Positions 9,401 through 17,442 of a stretch of DNA of 64,000 nucleotides are shown here, one piece after another (the first letter of the stretch is position 1; each line of letters opens with the position of its first letter). Made by a program: the position numbers and the translations under genes. The notes beneath the pieces were generated by a model. The model was not told the origin of the DNA. It did not search any database and saw nothing but the letters and a program-made list of their open reading frames with translations. This DNA is from Sediminihabitans luteus (GTDB lineage: Bacteria; Actinomycetota; Actinomycetes; Actinomycetales; Cellulomonadaceae): contig NZ_PGFE01000003.1 of the NCBI RefSeq assembly GCF_002797595.1, positions 62,001 to 126,000 on the forward strand, written 5' to 3'.

Positions 9401-9518
9401 GCCCGCGCGCGTGGTCCTCCTCGGCGTTCGCGTCCTCCCGGAACCGCGCGGGGGACGCGGCCCAGGCCTCCGTGACGGCGCGCCGCAGCGCCTCCGTCCC
9501 GAAGGGGTCGACGGTCAC
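6444..9518 (-). CDS. Sacsin-like / Hsp90-type ATP-binding protein
   Basis: 1,024 residues. The N-terminus carries a GHKL (Hsp90/sacsin-type) ATP-binding fold: VVELAQNAADA near residue 44 supplies the Glu and Asn that bind Mg-ATP, and GRFGVGFAAV near 108 is the glycine-rich lid. The rest is long, alanine-rich and without a recognised domain. It resembles actinobacterial proteins annotated as sacsin N-terminal ATP-binding-like; biological role unknown, with a chaperone or remodelling ATPase possible by analogy. GTG 9518 overlaps the DUF3027 stop by four bases (GTGA), implying translational coupling. Two in-frame 15-bp arrays encode peptide repeats: DREHP-type at about residues 189-209, and a GSAAD-type near 905-920. 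The 3' end overlaps the DUF2530 gene. Confidence 0.85.
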   Translation of the reverse strand: MTVDPFGTEALRRAVTEAWAASPARFREDANAEEDHARGHYRDRVVVELAQNAADAATRAGEPGYLRLELRTDERVLLASSTGAPLDAAGVVSLAGLRASAKRDDARTVGRFGVGFAAVRSVADDVSLTSRTGGGVAFSLARTRETLTRLAAQHPALAAEVAARGDALPVLRLPFPAPWPAEAETSRSESPEHPDREHPDREHPEPEHPEPPAPETIARLVLRDDAAAAEVRRQLDALDDALLVALPGLARVDVVVDGAARTLADVEDRWHVVRASGDLPRGLLADAPVEQRGSWSVAWALPRQGGSPVARVLHAPTPTDEPVTLPALLVASLPVDPGRRHVVPGPLADHVVAQAGALAVELARVLAAAGGHPLALVPTGLPAGVLDGALRAAVVAALAQAPLLAAPTGLPVRPVDATFVPGPVGQDVAVVEVLAAGTADLVVLPSAHAAAARTCGVGVLDLADAVAALPAGGGPSRWRAAYDAFAPWATDPQVTEALAAVPVPLADGRTAYGARGVVVPTGAAATTPDDGGPDLAALGVRAVHPDAAHPLLERLGARAADAFDLLAGVDPAGLPADAVLALVAAAVRDRPGADASRYPFRLGEIEVGTDDGTVALRECALPGTWAADVLDLDLVPEALVDRHGPAALRAAGAHDGLDVYTVRDVVTADAAPDLGGDDASPAGWLDGWSDYLEALADAVGPGVPVGDLDAVADLDAATALGPVLTRVASDQAARRALLTEVRAPGRGAGEPGHAPSYTAWWLRDALGAPFAMPGHDVPLVPRAPAWLPALDADVLRAVGGVASLADLDADAWTLVLDDLPDVGTAVEPGLARHVWAGLDGARRVDVDRLPAVHGDACVVVEHERLAVAEAPCWAQVRPVVPAAPGRGDALARALDVPLLDGTGLDRGAGDGSAADGSAADVVTTGTASDEVPLDPRVLAALGDVPATWTAHDELVVEGVEVEWWVSGRGTGARVDATTLAGAAQGLAHAAGRFEDRHRVLALLEDPASAGADVLLGAWASPQPR
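6761..6805. repeat. 15-bp tandem repeat, 3 copies, in the sacsin-like gene
   Basis: The unit cagctgcactgccgt occurs twice exactly (6761-6790), then once degenerately (6791-6805). It keeps the reading frame and encodes a five-residue repeat of the GSAAD type. Confidence 0.85.
8891..8950. repeat. 15-bp tandem repeat, 4 copies, in the sacsin-like gene
   Basis: Units of cggggtgctcgcggt with small changes. They keep frame and encode a charged, proline-containing five-residue repeat (DREHP / EPEHP) linking the ATPase region to the rest of the protein. Confidence 0.9.
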
Positions 9519-10408
9519 GAGGAGCGGGGCTCCTCGTCGGCCGGGGTCTCGGCCGGGGTCTCGGCCGACACGTCGTGCTGCACGTCCGCCGGCGCCTCCG
9601 CCCGTGCCGGGAGCCGGACGGGCTCGATCGCGGTCTCGTCGATGATCGGCGCGGGCGCGGGCCAGTCGCTCGGGTGCGGGTCGACGTCGGTCTCGGAGTG
9701 CGCGCCGCAGCCGTGCGCGAGCGCGACGACCTTGCCGTCGTCGGGCGACCACTCGTTGGTGCAGACCCCGAAGAGCTGGCCGAGCGCGCCCTGGAGCGGC
9801 ACGAGGAACCCGCACGTCGTGCAGCCCTGCGCGCTCGCGACCGACCCGGGCGTGCCGGGCCCGCGCGCGCCGTCCATCCAGCGCTGCGCGGCCGCGGCGC
9901 GGCCGTCCTCGGAGAGCACGCGGGCGCGGGCGAGCGCGAGCTCGTCGATCGCGACCTCGTCGACCTCGGGGTCGCCGGTCGGGGTAAAGCCGGGCACGAG
10001 GCGCGGGTCGTCGGCCTTGAACGGCAGCACGTCGCCCGCGCCGACGTCGCCCGGGCGCAGCCGCTCGGACCACGGCAGCCACTCGGGCGCGAGCAGCGCG
10101 TCGTCGCCGGGCAGGAGCTCGACCTCGCACACCGTCGCGACCTTGCCGCGCGGCACGCGCGCGAGAGTCACGGTCCAGTGCCAGCCGCGGTACCCGCGCA
10201 TCGTGCACGCGAAGTGGTGCGACATGAGTCGCTCGGCCTGCGCGGTCGTGCCGAGGTGCTCGCCGACGTCCGCCGCGCTCTCCGCCGCGGCCTCGGCCGT
10301 GGCGCGTGCGAGGTCGACCGCACCCGTGAGCACGGCGTCGCGCGCGGCGCGGGCCGAGACCCCCGCCGTGCGGCGGGTCGTCGTGGAGCTGTCGAGTGCG
10401 GCGTTCAT
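9515..10408 (-). CDS. DUF3027 domain protein
   Basis: 297 residues matching the actinobacterial DUF3027 family. It has a central conserved region with HFACTMRGYRGWHWTVTL, a CTTCGF cysteine pair near residue 193, and HGCGAH near 231; the Cys/His set could bind a metal, but this is inference. Function is unknown. Start chosen at ATG 10408, just downstream of the cold-shock gene (four-base gap), which avoids overlap with it. The stop overlaps the GTG start of the sacsin-like ATPase. The order csp-DUF3027-ATPase therefore looks like one tight operon and suggests a shared job, perhaps in RNA or protein quality control. The C-terminal tail has a short 12-bp repeat (AETP). Confidence 0.85.
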   Translation of the reverse strand: MNAALDSSTTTRRTAGVSARAARDAVLTGAVDLARATAEAAAESAADVGEHLGTTAQAERLMSHHFACTMRGYRGWHWTVTLARVPRGKVATVCEVELLPGDDALLAPEWLPWSERLRPGDVGAGDVLPFKADDPRLVPGFTPTGDPEVDEVAIDELALARARVLSEDGRAAAAQRWMDGARGPGTPGSVASAQGCTTCGFLVPLQGALGQLFGVCTNEWSPDDGKVVALAHGCGAHSETDVDPHPSDWPAPAPIIDETAIEPVRLPARAEAPADVQHDVSAETPAETPADEEPRSS

Positions 10409-10412
10409 GGGA

Positions 10413-10796
10413 TCAGGCCTCGAAGTCGTCGGCGACGTGGCGCAGCAGCGTCGCGTACTGCTGGGCGCGCGCGGGCTCGGGGTACCGGCCGCGACGCAGG
10501 TCGTTGCCCGCACGGTCGAGCACCTTGATGAGGTCCTCGATCATGGACGCGAGCTCGTCGGCGGGCTTACGCCGCGCCTTGGCCACCGACGGTCCGGGCT
10601 CGAGCACCGTGACGGACAGCGCGGACGGGCCGCGCTTGCCGTCGGCGACGCCGAACTCGACCTTCGCCCCGGGCTTGGGTGCGGGCGCGCCGGCCGGGAG
10701 CGCGGAGGCATGGAGGAAGACCTCGTGACCGTCGTCGCTCGCGATGAATCCGAAACCCTTGTCGGTGTCGAACCACTTGACCTTGCCGGTGGGCAC
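10413..10796 (-). CDS. Cold-shock domain protein with C-terminal extension
   Basis: 127 residues. Residues 1-66 form a cold-shock domain (PTGKVKWFDTDKGFGFI, then EVFLHASAL), with the RNP1 (KGFGFI) and RNP2 (VFLH) motifs that bind single-stranded RNA or DNA. Residues 70-127 are an extra, charged, probably helical tail, as in the ~130-residue mycobacterial CspB-like proteins rather than the 67-residue type. Start is GTG 10796, preceded by GAGG. It is the first gene of a tight minus-strand group with DUF3027 and the sacsin-like ATPase, and is divergent from the Helicase_C_3-XPB pair. Confidence 0.92.
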   Translation of the reverse strand: MPTGKVKWFDTDKGFGFIASDDGHEVFLHASALPAGAPAPKPGAKVEFGVADGKRGPSALSVTVLEPGPSVAKARRKPADELASMIEDLIKVLDRAGNDLRRGRYPEPARAQQYATLLRHVADDFEA

Positions 10797-10940
10797 GTGA
10801 ACCTCGTTCGTCGGTGGGCGCTGCGGCGGCGTGCCGCAGCGGGGGCGCGCAGGGCTCTGCGCGGTGGCAGTGGCCAGGCTACCGGGCGGGGGCGCCCGAC
10901 GCCGCATCCGCGCCTGCGCCGCGTGCGAGGCCCTGCGGCG

Positions 10941-10946
10941 TAGCCT
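10941..10946 (+). promoter_or_regulatory. Leaderless -10 element of the Helicase_C_3 gene
   Basis: TAGCCT ends seven bases before ATG 10954. No ribosome binding site is present, and the box fixes this start over upstream in-frame ATGs. Confidence 0.6.
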
Positions 10947-10953
10947 GGTGCGG

Positions 10954-13551
10954 ATGGCCACCTCACGCCCGCCCGCCGCGACGTTCGCCGAGTCGCTGCG
11001 CTCGCACGGGCCCGCCCGCGTGCTCGCCCTGCTCGAGGCCAGGCCCGACCTCGCGGTCCCCTCGCCCTCGACGCTGCGCTCGCTCGGGGCGCGCGCGACG
11101 AGCCGCACGAGCCTCGAGCGCGCGGTCGCGCACCTCGACGCGTGCCGGCTCACGGTGCTCGAGGCCGTGCTCGCGCTCGACGACGCGACGCGCCCGGGCG
11201 GTGTGCCCGCCGACGTGGTCGTTCGGGCCGTGCTCGGCCCCGACGCGGACGCGGACGACGTCGCCGCGGTCCGCGACGCGCTCGCGGACGTCCGCACGGC
11301 GGGGCTCGTGTGGGAGCCCCTGCCCGACGACCCGGCCGCCGCCCCGACGCAGGACGTCGCACCCGTGCGCCCCGCCCCCGGCCTCGACGAGCTGCTCGGC
11401 GCGCACCCGGCCGGCCTGGGCCCGTCCGACGACGCCGCGCGCGCCGCCGTCGCGCGCGCGGGCGACGACACCGACGTGCTGACGCGCGACGCGCCCCCGG
11501 GCGCGCGCGAGGTACTCGCCGCACTCACGTGGGGGCCGCCCGTGGGTGTCGCCCCACGCACCGACCCCCGGGCGCGCGCCGCGGTCGACTGGCTCGTCGA
11601 GCAGCACCTGCTGCTCGCGGTCGACGGCCGTCACGTCGTGCTGCCGCGCGAGGTCGCACTGGCCCTGCGCGGCGGGCGGACCCACCGCGGGGCCGCCGTC
11701 CGCCCCCCACGGCCCGCGGGCGCGCAGGTGCGCGACGAGACCGTCGAGGCCGAGGCCGCGAGCGCCGCCCTCGAGGCGGTGCGGCTCGTCGCCCACCTGC
11801 TCGCGGTGTGGCAGGAGCAGCCGCCGCCGGTGCTGCGCACCGGTGGGCTCGGGGTGCGCGAGCTGCGCCGCCTCGCGCAGACCCTCGGGGTCGACGACCC
11901 GACGGCGGCGAGCGTGGCCGAGCTCGCCCTGGTCGCGGGCCTCGTGTCGGACGACGGGGACGACCCGCCGTCGTTCGCGCCGACCACGGCCGCCGACGAC
12001 TGGCTCGACCTCGAGGTGCCGCGGCGCTGGGCCGCGCTCGCGACGTCGTGGGGCGCGACGCCCCGCACGCCGTGGGTCGTGGGGTCGCGCGACGAGCGCG
12101 GCACGCTGCGGGCGGCTCTCGACCCGGAGCTGCACCGCGCGTGGGTGCCGGCGCTGCGCGCGTCGGTGCTGGGCGTGCTCGCCGCGCAGCCCGGCGTCTC
12201 GCTCGACGCGCACGCCGTCCTCGAGGTACTGCGCTGGCGCTCGCCGCGCGCCGTGCCGCCCGAGCACGCGGTCGAGGGGCTGCTCGCGGACGCCGCCCTG
12301 CTGGGCGTCACAGGGGCGGGTGCCCTGTCCCCCGTGGGTCGCGCGCTGCTCGAGGGCCTCGACCGGCCGCCGACGCCGGGGCGCGTCGACGCGCTCGGGG
12401 ACGCGCTCGAGACGCTCGTGCCGCCGCCCGTCGACGAGCTGCTGCTCCAGGGCGACCTGACCGGGATCGTGCCCGGGCGCCCGTCGACCACGCTCGAGTC
12501 GCTGCTCGCCGGGTCGGCGGACGTCGAGTCGCGCGGCGCCGCGGTGACCGTGCGGTTCACGGCCGACTCGGTCACGCGCGCCCTCGACGCGGGACGCACG
12601 GCCGACGAGCTGCTCGACGACCTCGGCGCGCACGCGCGCGGCGGCGTGCCGCAACCGCTCGAGTACCTCGTGCGCGACGCGGCGCGACGCCACGGGCGCC
12701 TGCGCGTGGGGGCCGCGACGAGCTACCTGCGTGCCGAGGACCCGGCGCTCGTGGTCGGTCTCGTCGAGGACCCCGCGCTGCGGGGCCTCGGGCTCTTCCG
12801 GATCGCCCCGACCGTGCTCGCGGCGCACGTGCCCGCGATCGAGCTGCGCGCGGCCCTGCGGGCCCGCGGGCTCTCGCCGACCGTCGAGGGCCCCGACGGG
12901 CAGGTGCTGCACGCCGAGGGCACGGCCGTGCGGATCGCCGGGCGACGCCGCCCCGCGTGGCTCGGCGGGCCGCCCGCGCGCCGGCCCCGGTCGTTGCGGC
13001 CCGATCCGCGCGCCGAGTCGATCGAGGCGCCCGCGCCCGAGCCCGCCGACGCGCGGCACGCCCGGCTCTCGGAGCTCGCCGCGCTGCTCGTCGCGACCGC
13101 GGGGCCGGCGCCGTCAGCCGCGCCGTCGCCCCGGTCGTCGCCCGCGTCGTCACTCGGGTCGTCACCCGGGTCGTCCACCGCAGCGTCCACCGCGTCGGAC
13201 GCCGCACGGCCCGACGCTGGTGCGAACGGGACGACCGCGACCCCGGCGATACCAGCGACACCAGGAACGCCCGGGACACCCGGCGGCGCGGACCAGGCCG
13301 ACGCCCCGGCGTCCGACACCCCGCGGGGCGAGGGAACATCCGAGCCCGCCGACGCGTTGGCGCTGCTGCGCGAGACGATCGAGCTCGGCGGCCACGTGTG
13401 GCTCGAGGTCGTCGGACCGCGCGGCCTGCCCGACACGCGCCGCGTGCGCCCGCTGCGGCTCGACGCCGGGCGGCTGCGGGCCGTGGACGCGGACCGCGAG
13501 GCCGAGCTGACCGTGGCCGTGCACCGGATCGCGTCGGTCCGGCCCGCCTGA
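10954..13551 (+). CDS. Helicase_C_3 (XPB/Ssl2 N-terminal-like) domain protein
   Basis: 865 residues. It belongs to the actinobacterial family of helicase-associated proteins that carry a domain like the N-terminus of XPB/Ssl2 (Helicase_C_3) but no ATPase core: no Walker A or DEAH motif is seen. The N-terminal ~450 residues contain winged-helix-like stretches (DACRLTVLEAVLALDD; LRRLAQTLGVDD). About residues 717-795 are low-complexity Ser/Pro/Ala/Thr, followed by a conserved C-terminal segment (HVWLEVVGPRG) resembling WYL-type C-termini. It is 47 bases upstream of the XPB gene on the same strand. The homologous pair is adjacent in Mycobacterium tuberculosis (Rv0862c-Rv0861c, from memory). Function unknown; a regulatory or DNA-binding partner of XPB is plausible. 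Confidence 0.82.
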   Translation: MATSRPPAATFAESLRSHGPARVLALLEARPDLAVPSPSTLRSLGARATSRTSLERAVAHLDACRLTVLEAVLALDDATRPGGVPADVVVRAVLGPDADADDVAAVRDALADVRTAGLVWEPLPDDPAAAPTQDVAPVRPAPGLDELLGAHPAGLGPSDDAARAAVARAGDDTDVLTRDAPPGAREVLAALTWGPPVGVAPRTDPRARAAVDWLVEQHLLLAVDGRHVVLPREVALALRGGRTHRGAAVRPPRPAGAQVRDETVEAEAASAALEAVRLVAHLLAVWQEQPPPVLRTGGLGVRELRRLAQTLGVDDPTAASVAELALVAGLVSDDGDDPPSFAPTTAADDWLDLEVPRRWAALATSWGATPRTPWVVGSRDERGTLRAALDPELHRAWVPALRASVLGVLAAQPGVSLDAHAVLEVLRWRSPRAVPPEHAVEGLLADAALLGVTGAGALSPVGRALLEGLDRPPTPGRVDALGDALETLVPPPVDELLLQGDLTGIVPGRPSTTLESLLAGSADVESRGAAVTVRFTADSVTRALDAGRTADELLDDLGAHARGGVPQPLEYLVRDAARRHGRLRVGAATSYLRAEDPALVVGLVEDPALRGLGLFRIAPTVLAAHVPAIELRAALRARGLSPTVEGPDGQVLHAEGTAVRIAGRRRPAWLGGPPARRPRSLRPDPRAESIEAPAPEPADARHARLSELAALLVATAGPAPSAAPSPRSSPASSLGSSPGSSTAASTASDAARPDAGANGTTATPAIPATPGTPGTPGGADQADAPASDTPRGEGTSEPADALALLRETIELGGHVWLEVVGPRGLPDTRRVRPLRLDAGRLRAVDADREAELTVAVHRIASVRPA

Positions 13552-13598
13552 CCGCACGAAGAGTTCGCCCGAACGACCGGACCGACGGAAGGACCCCG

Positions 13599-15296
13599 AT
13601 GGCCGACGGCCCCCTGATCGTGCAGAGCGACAAGACCCTGCTGCTCGAGGTCGACCACGAGCGCGCCGCCGAGGCGCGCCGCGCGATCGCCCCGTTCGCC
13701 GAGCTCGAGCGCGCCCCCGAGCACGTGCACACCTACCGGCTCACCCCGCTCGGCCTGTGGAACGCGCGCGCCGCGGGGCACGACGCCGAGCAGGTCGTCG
13801 ACGCGCTCATGGAGTACTCGCGCTACCCCGTGCCGCACGCGCTGCTCGTCGACATCGCCGAGACGATGTCCCGGTACGGGCGGCTCCAGCTCGTCTCCGA
13901 CCCCGCGCACGGCCTCGTGCTGCACGCGCTCGACCGCGCGGTGCTCGCCGAGGTCCTCAAGTCGAAGCGCACCGCGGGCCTGGTCGGCGAACGGGTCGAC
14001 GAGCTCTCCGTCGTCGTGCACCCCAGCGAGCGCGGCCACCTCAAGCAGGTGCTGGTCAAGCTCGGATGGCCCGCCGAGGACCTCGCGGGCTACGTCGACG
14101 GCGAGAAGCACCCCATCGCGCTGTCCACCGAGACGGTCACGACGACGCCGGACGGCGCGGAGATCCGCAAGCCGTGGGCCATGCGGCCCTATCAGGCACA
14201 GGCCGTCGACGGGTTCTGGTACGGCGGCTCGGGCGTCGTCGTCCTGCCGTGCGGCGCGGGCAAGACGATCGTCGGGGCCGGAGCCATGGCGAAGTCCGGG
14301 ACGACGACGCTGATCCTCGTGACCAACACCGTCAGCGCGCGCCAGTGGCGCGACGAGCTGCTGCGCCGCACCGACCTCACCGAGGACGAGATCGGCGAGT
14401 ACTCGGGCGCGCGCAAGGAGATCAAGCCCGTCACGATCGCGACCTACCAGGTGCTCACGACGCGCCGCAAGGGCGTGTACACGCACCTCGAGCTGCTCGA
14501 CGCGCGCGACTGGGGCCTCGTGCTCTACGACGAGGTGCACCTGCTGCCCGCGCCGATCTTCCGGATGACGGCCGACCTGCAGGCGCGGCGCCGGCTCGGG
14601 CTGACCGCGACGCTCGTGCGCGAGGACGGCCGCGAGGACGAGGTGTTCTCGCTCATCGGCCCCAAGCGGTACGACGCCCCCTGGAAGGACATCGAGGCCC
14701 AGGGGTACATCGCGCCCGCCGACTGCGTCGAGGTGCGCCTCACGCTGCCCGAGCACGAGCGCATGACGTACGCGACCGCCGAGCCCGAGGACCGCTACCG
14801 ACTCGCCGCGAGCGCGTCGGGCAAGAAGCGCGTGGTCGAGCAGATCGTCGCGCAGCACCCCGACGACCAGGTGCTCGTGATCGGCCAGTACATCGACCAG
14901 CTCGAAGAGCTCGCCGAGCACCTCGACGCACCGCTGATCATGGGCGCGACGACCGTGCGCGAGCGGCAGCGGCTGTTCGACGCGTTCCGCTCGGGCGAGA
15001 TCAACCACCTCGTCGTCAGCAAGGTCGCGAACTTCTCGATCGACCTGCCCGAGGCGTCGGTCGCGATCCAGGTCTCCGGCTCGTTCGGCTCACGGCAGGA
15101 GGAGGCCCAGCGGCTCGGGCGCATCATGCGGCCCAAGGCCGACGGCCGCACCGCGCACTTCTACGCCGTCGTCGCGCGCGACACCGTCGACCAGGACTTC
15201 GCGGCGCACCGTCAGCGGTTCCTCGCCGAGCAGGGGTACGCCTACCGGATCGTCGACGCCGAGGACCTCGGGGCGGCGAGCGACACGGCGGTGTGA
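13599..15296 (+). CDS. DNA repair helicase XPB
   Basis: 565-residue SF2 helicase of the bacterial XPB family, translocating 3'-5' on DNA and implicated in repair. An N-terminal damage-recognition-like domain precedes the ATPase core: LPCGAGKT (motif I) near residue 217, YDEVHLL (motif II) near 310, LGLTATL (motif III) near 334 followed by the RED motif typical of XPB, and QRLGRIMRP (motif VI) near 503. Start is ATG 13599 with GGAAGGA upstream. It follows the Helicase_C_3 gene and is probably co-transcribed from that gene's leaderless promoter. All catalytic motifs are intact. Confidence 0.95.
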   Translation: MADGPLIVQSDKTLLLEVDHERAAEARRAIAPFAELERAPEHVHTYRLTPLGLWNARAAGHDAEQVVDALMEYSRYPVPHALLVDIAETMSRYGRLQLVSDPAHGLVLHALDRAVLAEVLKSKRTAGLVGERVDELSVVVHPSERGHLKQVLVKLGWPAEDLAGYVDGEKHPIALSTETVTTTPDGAEIRKPWAMRPYQAQAVDGFWYGGSGVVVLPCGAGKTIVGAGAMAKSGTTTLILVTNTVSARQWRDELLRRTDLTEDEIGEYSGARKEIKPVTIATYQVLTTRRKGVYTHLELLDARDWGLVLYDEVHLLPAPIFRMTADLQARRRLGLTATLVREDGREDEVFSLIGPKRYDAPWKDIEAQGYIAPADCVEVRLTLPEHERMTYATAEPEDRYRLAASASGKKRVVEQIVAQHPDDQVLVIGQYIDQLEELAEHLDAPLIMGATTVRERQRLFDAFRSGEINHLVVSKVANFSIDLPEASVAIQVSGSFGSRQEEAQRLGRIMRPKADGRTAHFYAVVARDTVDQDFAAHRQRFLAEQGYAYRIVDAEDLGAASDTAV

Positions 15297-15394
15297 CGGC
15301 AGGCCGCGCGCCTTCCGGGTCGGGGGGGCGTGCATCCTCGGCCGAGCGTGCCCGTGCGGATGCGTCATGCTGGCCTCTGGGCAAGGATCGCAGC

Positions 15395-17395
15395 GTGACG
15401 ACCGGCCGACGACGCAGCCTCGCCCGGACTCTCGGTCCCGTGCGGGCCGCAGGTCGCGCGGCCACGACGGCGTTGCTGGTCATCGCCGCGTCGACCGTGC
15501 TGACGCTCGCGCCGGCGTCCGCCGAGGCGCCGTTCGACGTCCCGTCGCAGGTCACGGACGACGCGGGCGTCCTGGGCACGGACGCGCCCGCGGTCCAGGA
15601 CGCGCTCGACGCGGCGTTCAACGCGACCGGCTACCAGCTGTTCGTCGTGTACGTCGACTCGTTCGACGGCACCGACGGCGAGACGTGGGCCGACCAGACC
15701 GCGACGGTCTCGGGCCTCGGCGCGCAGGACCTCCTGCTCGCGGTCGCGGTCGACGACCGCCGGTACGGGGTGTCGGTGGACGTCGAGTCGGGCCTGAGCA
15801 CGTCGGACGTCGACGCGGTCGACGACGCCGCGCGCGCCGCGCTGCGCGACGAGGACTGGTCGGGCGCCGCGATCGCGGCGGCGCAGGCGCTGCAGGACGT
15901 CGCGGGGCCGGGCGGCGGGGGTGGTGCGGGCTGGCTGTGGGCGGGCGCGGCCCTGCTCGCGCTGGTCGCGGGGGCGCTCGTGTGGCGTGCGGTGCGGCGG
16001 CGCGGCGCGAGGCCGCGCGACGCGTCGTCCGAGGACCTCACGACCGCCTCGACCGAGGACCTCGAGCGACGGGCCGGCGCAGCGCTGGTCGCGATCGACG
16101 ACGCGGTGCGCACGTGCGAGCAGGAGCTCGGGTTCGCGCAGGCCGAGTTCGGCCTCGAGGCCACGCGGTCGTTCGCCGCGGTGCTCGAGGACGCGAAGGC
16201 GCGCGCGACGGCCGTGTTCGCGCTGCGCGCCGGCCTCGACACCGACCCGCCGACGCCCGAGCCGCAGCGCCGGGTCGCCCTGGTCGAGGTGGTCGAGCGG
16301 TGCGACGCGATCGCCGACGCGCTCGACGAGCAGACGGCCGAGTTCGACGCGCTGCGCGCGCTGCAGGCCCGCGCGCCCGAGACCCTGGACGCGGTCGAGC
16401 AGCGCGCGGCCGAGGTCGAGCGGCGCCTCGGCCCGGCGCGCTCGCAGGTCGAGACCCTCGCGGTCACCTACCCCGCGCAGGCGCTCGCGTCGGTCGCCCC
16501 CAACCCCGACCAGGCCGCGCGGCTGCTGGCCCAGGTCGCGGACGCCGTCCGGCAGGGTCGTGAACGTCTCGCGACCAAGGACAGGGCCGGGGCGGCGACG
16601 CTCGCGCGCGGCGCCGAGAACGCGCTCGGCCAGGCGGTCGTGCTGCTCGACGCGGTCGACACCGCACGCGCCGACCTCGAGGCCGCCGTCACGGGCCTCG
16701 ACCGCGCGATCGGGTCGATCACGAGCGACGTCGCGGACGCCGAGCGGCTCGCGGCCACCGGGCCCGCGGTCCGGACCGCGGTGAGCGAGGCCGAGGCGGC
16801 GCTCGCGCAGGCGCGCGCGGCACGCGAGGGCGGAGACCCGATCGCGGCGCTGCGCCGGGTCACGGCGGCCGAGGCCGCGCTCGACGACGCGCTCGCCCCG
16901 TCGCGCGAGGCCGCCGAGCAGGCGGTGCGGGCACGCGCGCTGCTCACCGACACGCTCGGGCGTGCGGAGTCACAGCTGCGCGCGACCCAGGACTACGTCG
17001 CGACCCGGCGCGGCGCCGTCGGCCCCGAGGCCCGCGCCGCGCTCTCGGAGGCCGAGCGTCACCTCGCCGAGGCCCGCTCGCTGCAGCCCGTCGACGCGGC
17101 GGGCGCGCTCGCCCGCGCGCAGGAGGCCGAGCGCCTCGCGGAATCCGCGGCCCGGCGCGCGCAGCAGGACGCCGCAGGGTCCGCCGGTGGCACGGGCCGC
17201 GGCCCGTCGGTCGGCGGCATGGTCCTCGGCGGGATCCTGCTCGACCAGGTCCTCGGCGGCGGACGCCGCGGCGGGTTCGGCGGGGGCTACGGCGGCGCGG
17301 GATTCGGCGGCGGACGCCGCAGCACGGGCGGGCGGCGCTCCGCCGGCCGACCCTCGGGCGGACGGCGCGGCGGTGGCCGCGGCGGGCGCTTCTGA
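15395..17395 (+). CDS. TPM-domain membrane protein with long coiled coil and Gly-rich tail
   Basis: 666 residues. An N-terminal signal (hydrophobic ALLVIAASTVLTLAPASA, cleavage near residue 43) leads to an extracytoplasmic TPM domain (~50-165: DDAGVL, YQLFVVYVDSFDG), then one membrane helix (~177-195). The cytoplasmic part is a long Ala/Glu/Arg-rich, probably coiled-coil region (~210-590) and a Gly/Arg-rich tail (GGGRRGGFGGGY). TPM proteins are linked to membrane and photosystem quality control; the role in actinobacteria is not established. Start is GTG 15395 with AAGGA upstream. The pspA gene follows after 47 bases, suggesting a joint envelope-stress function in which the coiled coil might contact PspA. 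Confidence 0.85.
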   Translation: MTTGRRRSLARTLGPVRAAGRAATTALLVIAASTVLTLAPASAEAPFDVPSQVTDDAGVLGTDAPAVQDALDAAFNATGYQLFVVYVDSFDGTDGETWADQTATVSGLGAQDLLLAVAVDDRRYGVSVDVESGLSTSDVDAVDDAARAALRDEDWSGAAIAAAQALQDVAGPGGGGGAGWLWAGAALLALVAGALVWRAVRRRGARPRDASSEDLTTASTEDLERRAGAALVAIDDAVRTCEQELGFAQAEFGLEATRSFAAVLEDAKARATAVFALRAGLDTDPPTPEPQRRVALVEVVERCDAIADALDEQTAEFDALRALQARAPETLDAVEQRAAEVERRLGPARSQVETLAVTYPAQALASVAPNPDQAARLLAQVADAVRQGRERLATKDRAGAATLARGAENALGQAVVLLDAVDTARADLEAAVTGLDRAIGSITSDVADAERLAATGPAVRTAVSEAEAALAQARAAREGGDPIAALRRVTAAEAALDDALAPSREAAEQAVRARALLTDTLGRAESQLRATQDYVATRRGAVGPEARAALSEAERHLAEARSLQPVDAAGALARAQEAERLAESAARRAQQDAAGSAGGTGRGPSVGGMVLGGILLDQVLGGGRRGGFGGGYGGAGFGGGRRSTGGRRSAGRPSGGRRGGGRGGRF

Positions 17396-17442
17396 CGTCA
17401 CACCAGGCCCGCACCCGCGGGCGCACCGAACGGAGAGGTCCC

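Noticed and set aside
6153-10943. A 1,596-codon open frame on the plus strand opposite the sacsin-like gene
   Set aside because: It is an antisense shadow produced by GC-rich third positions; its translation is Arg/Gly/Asp-rich with no domain, while the minus strand has clear conserved motifs.
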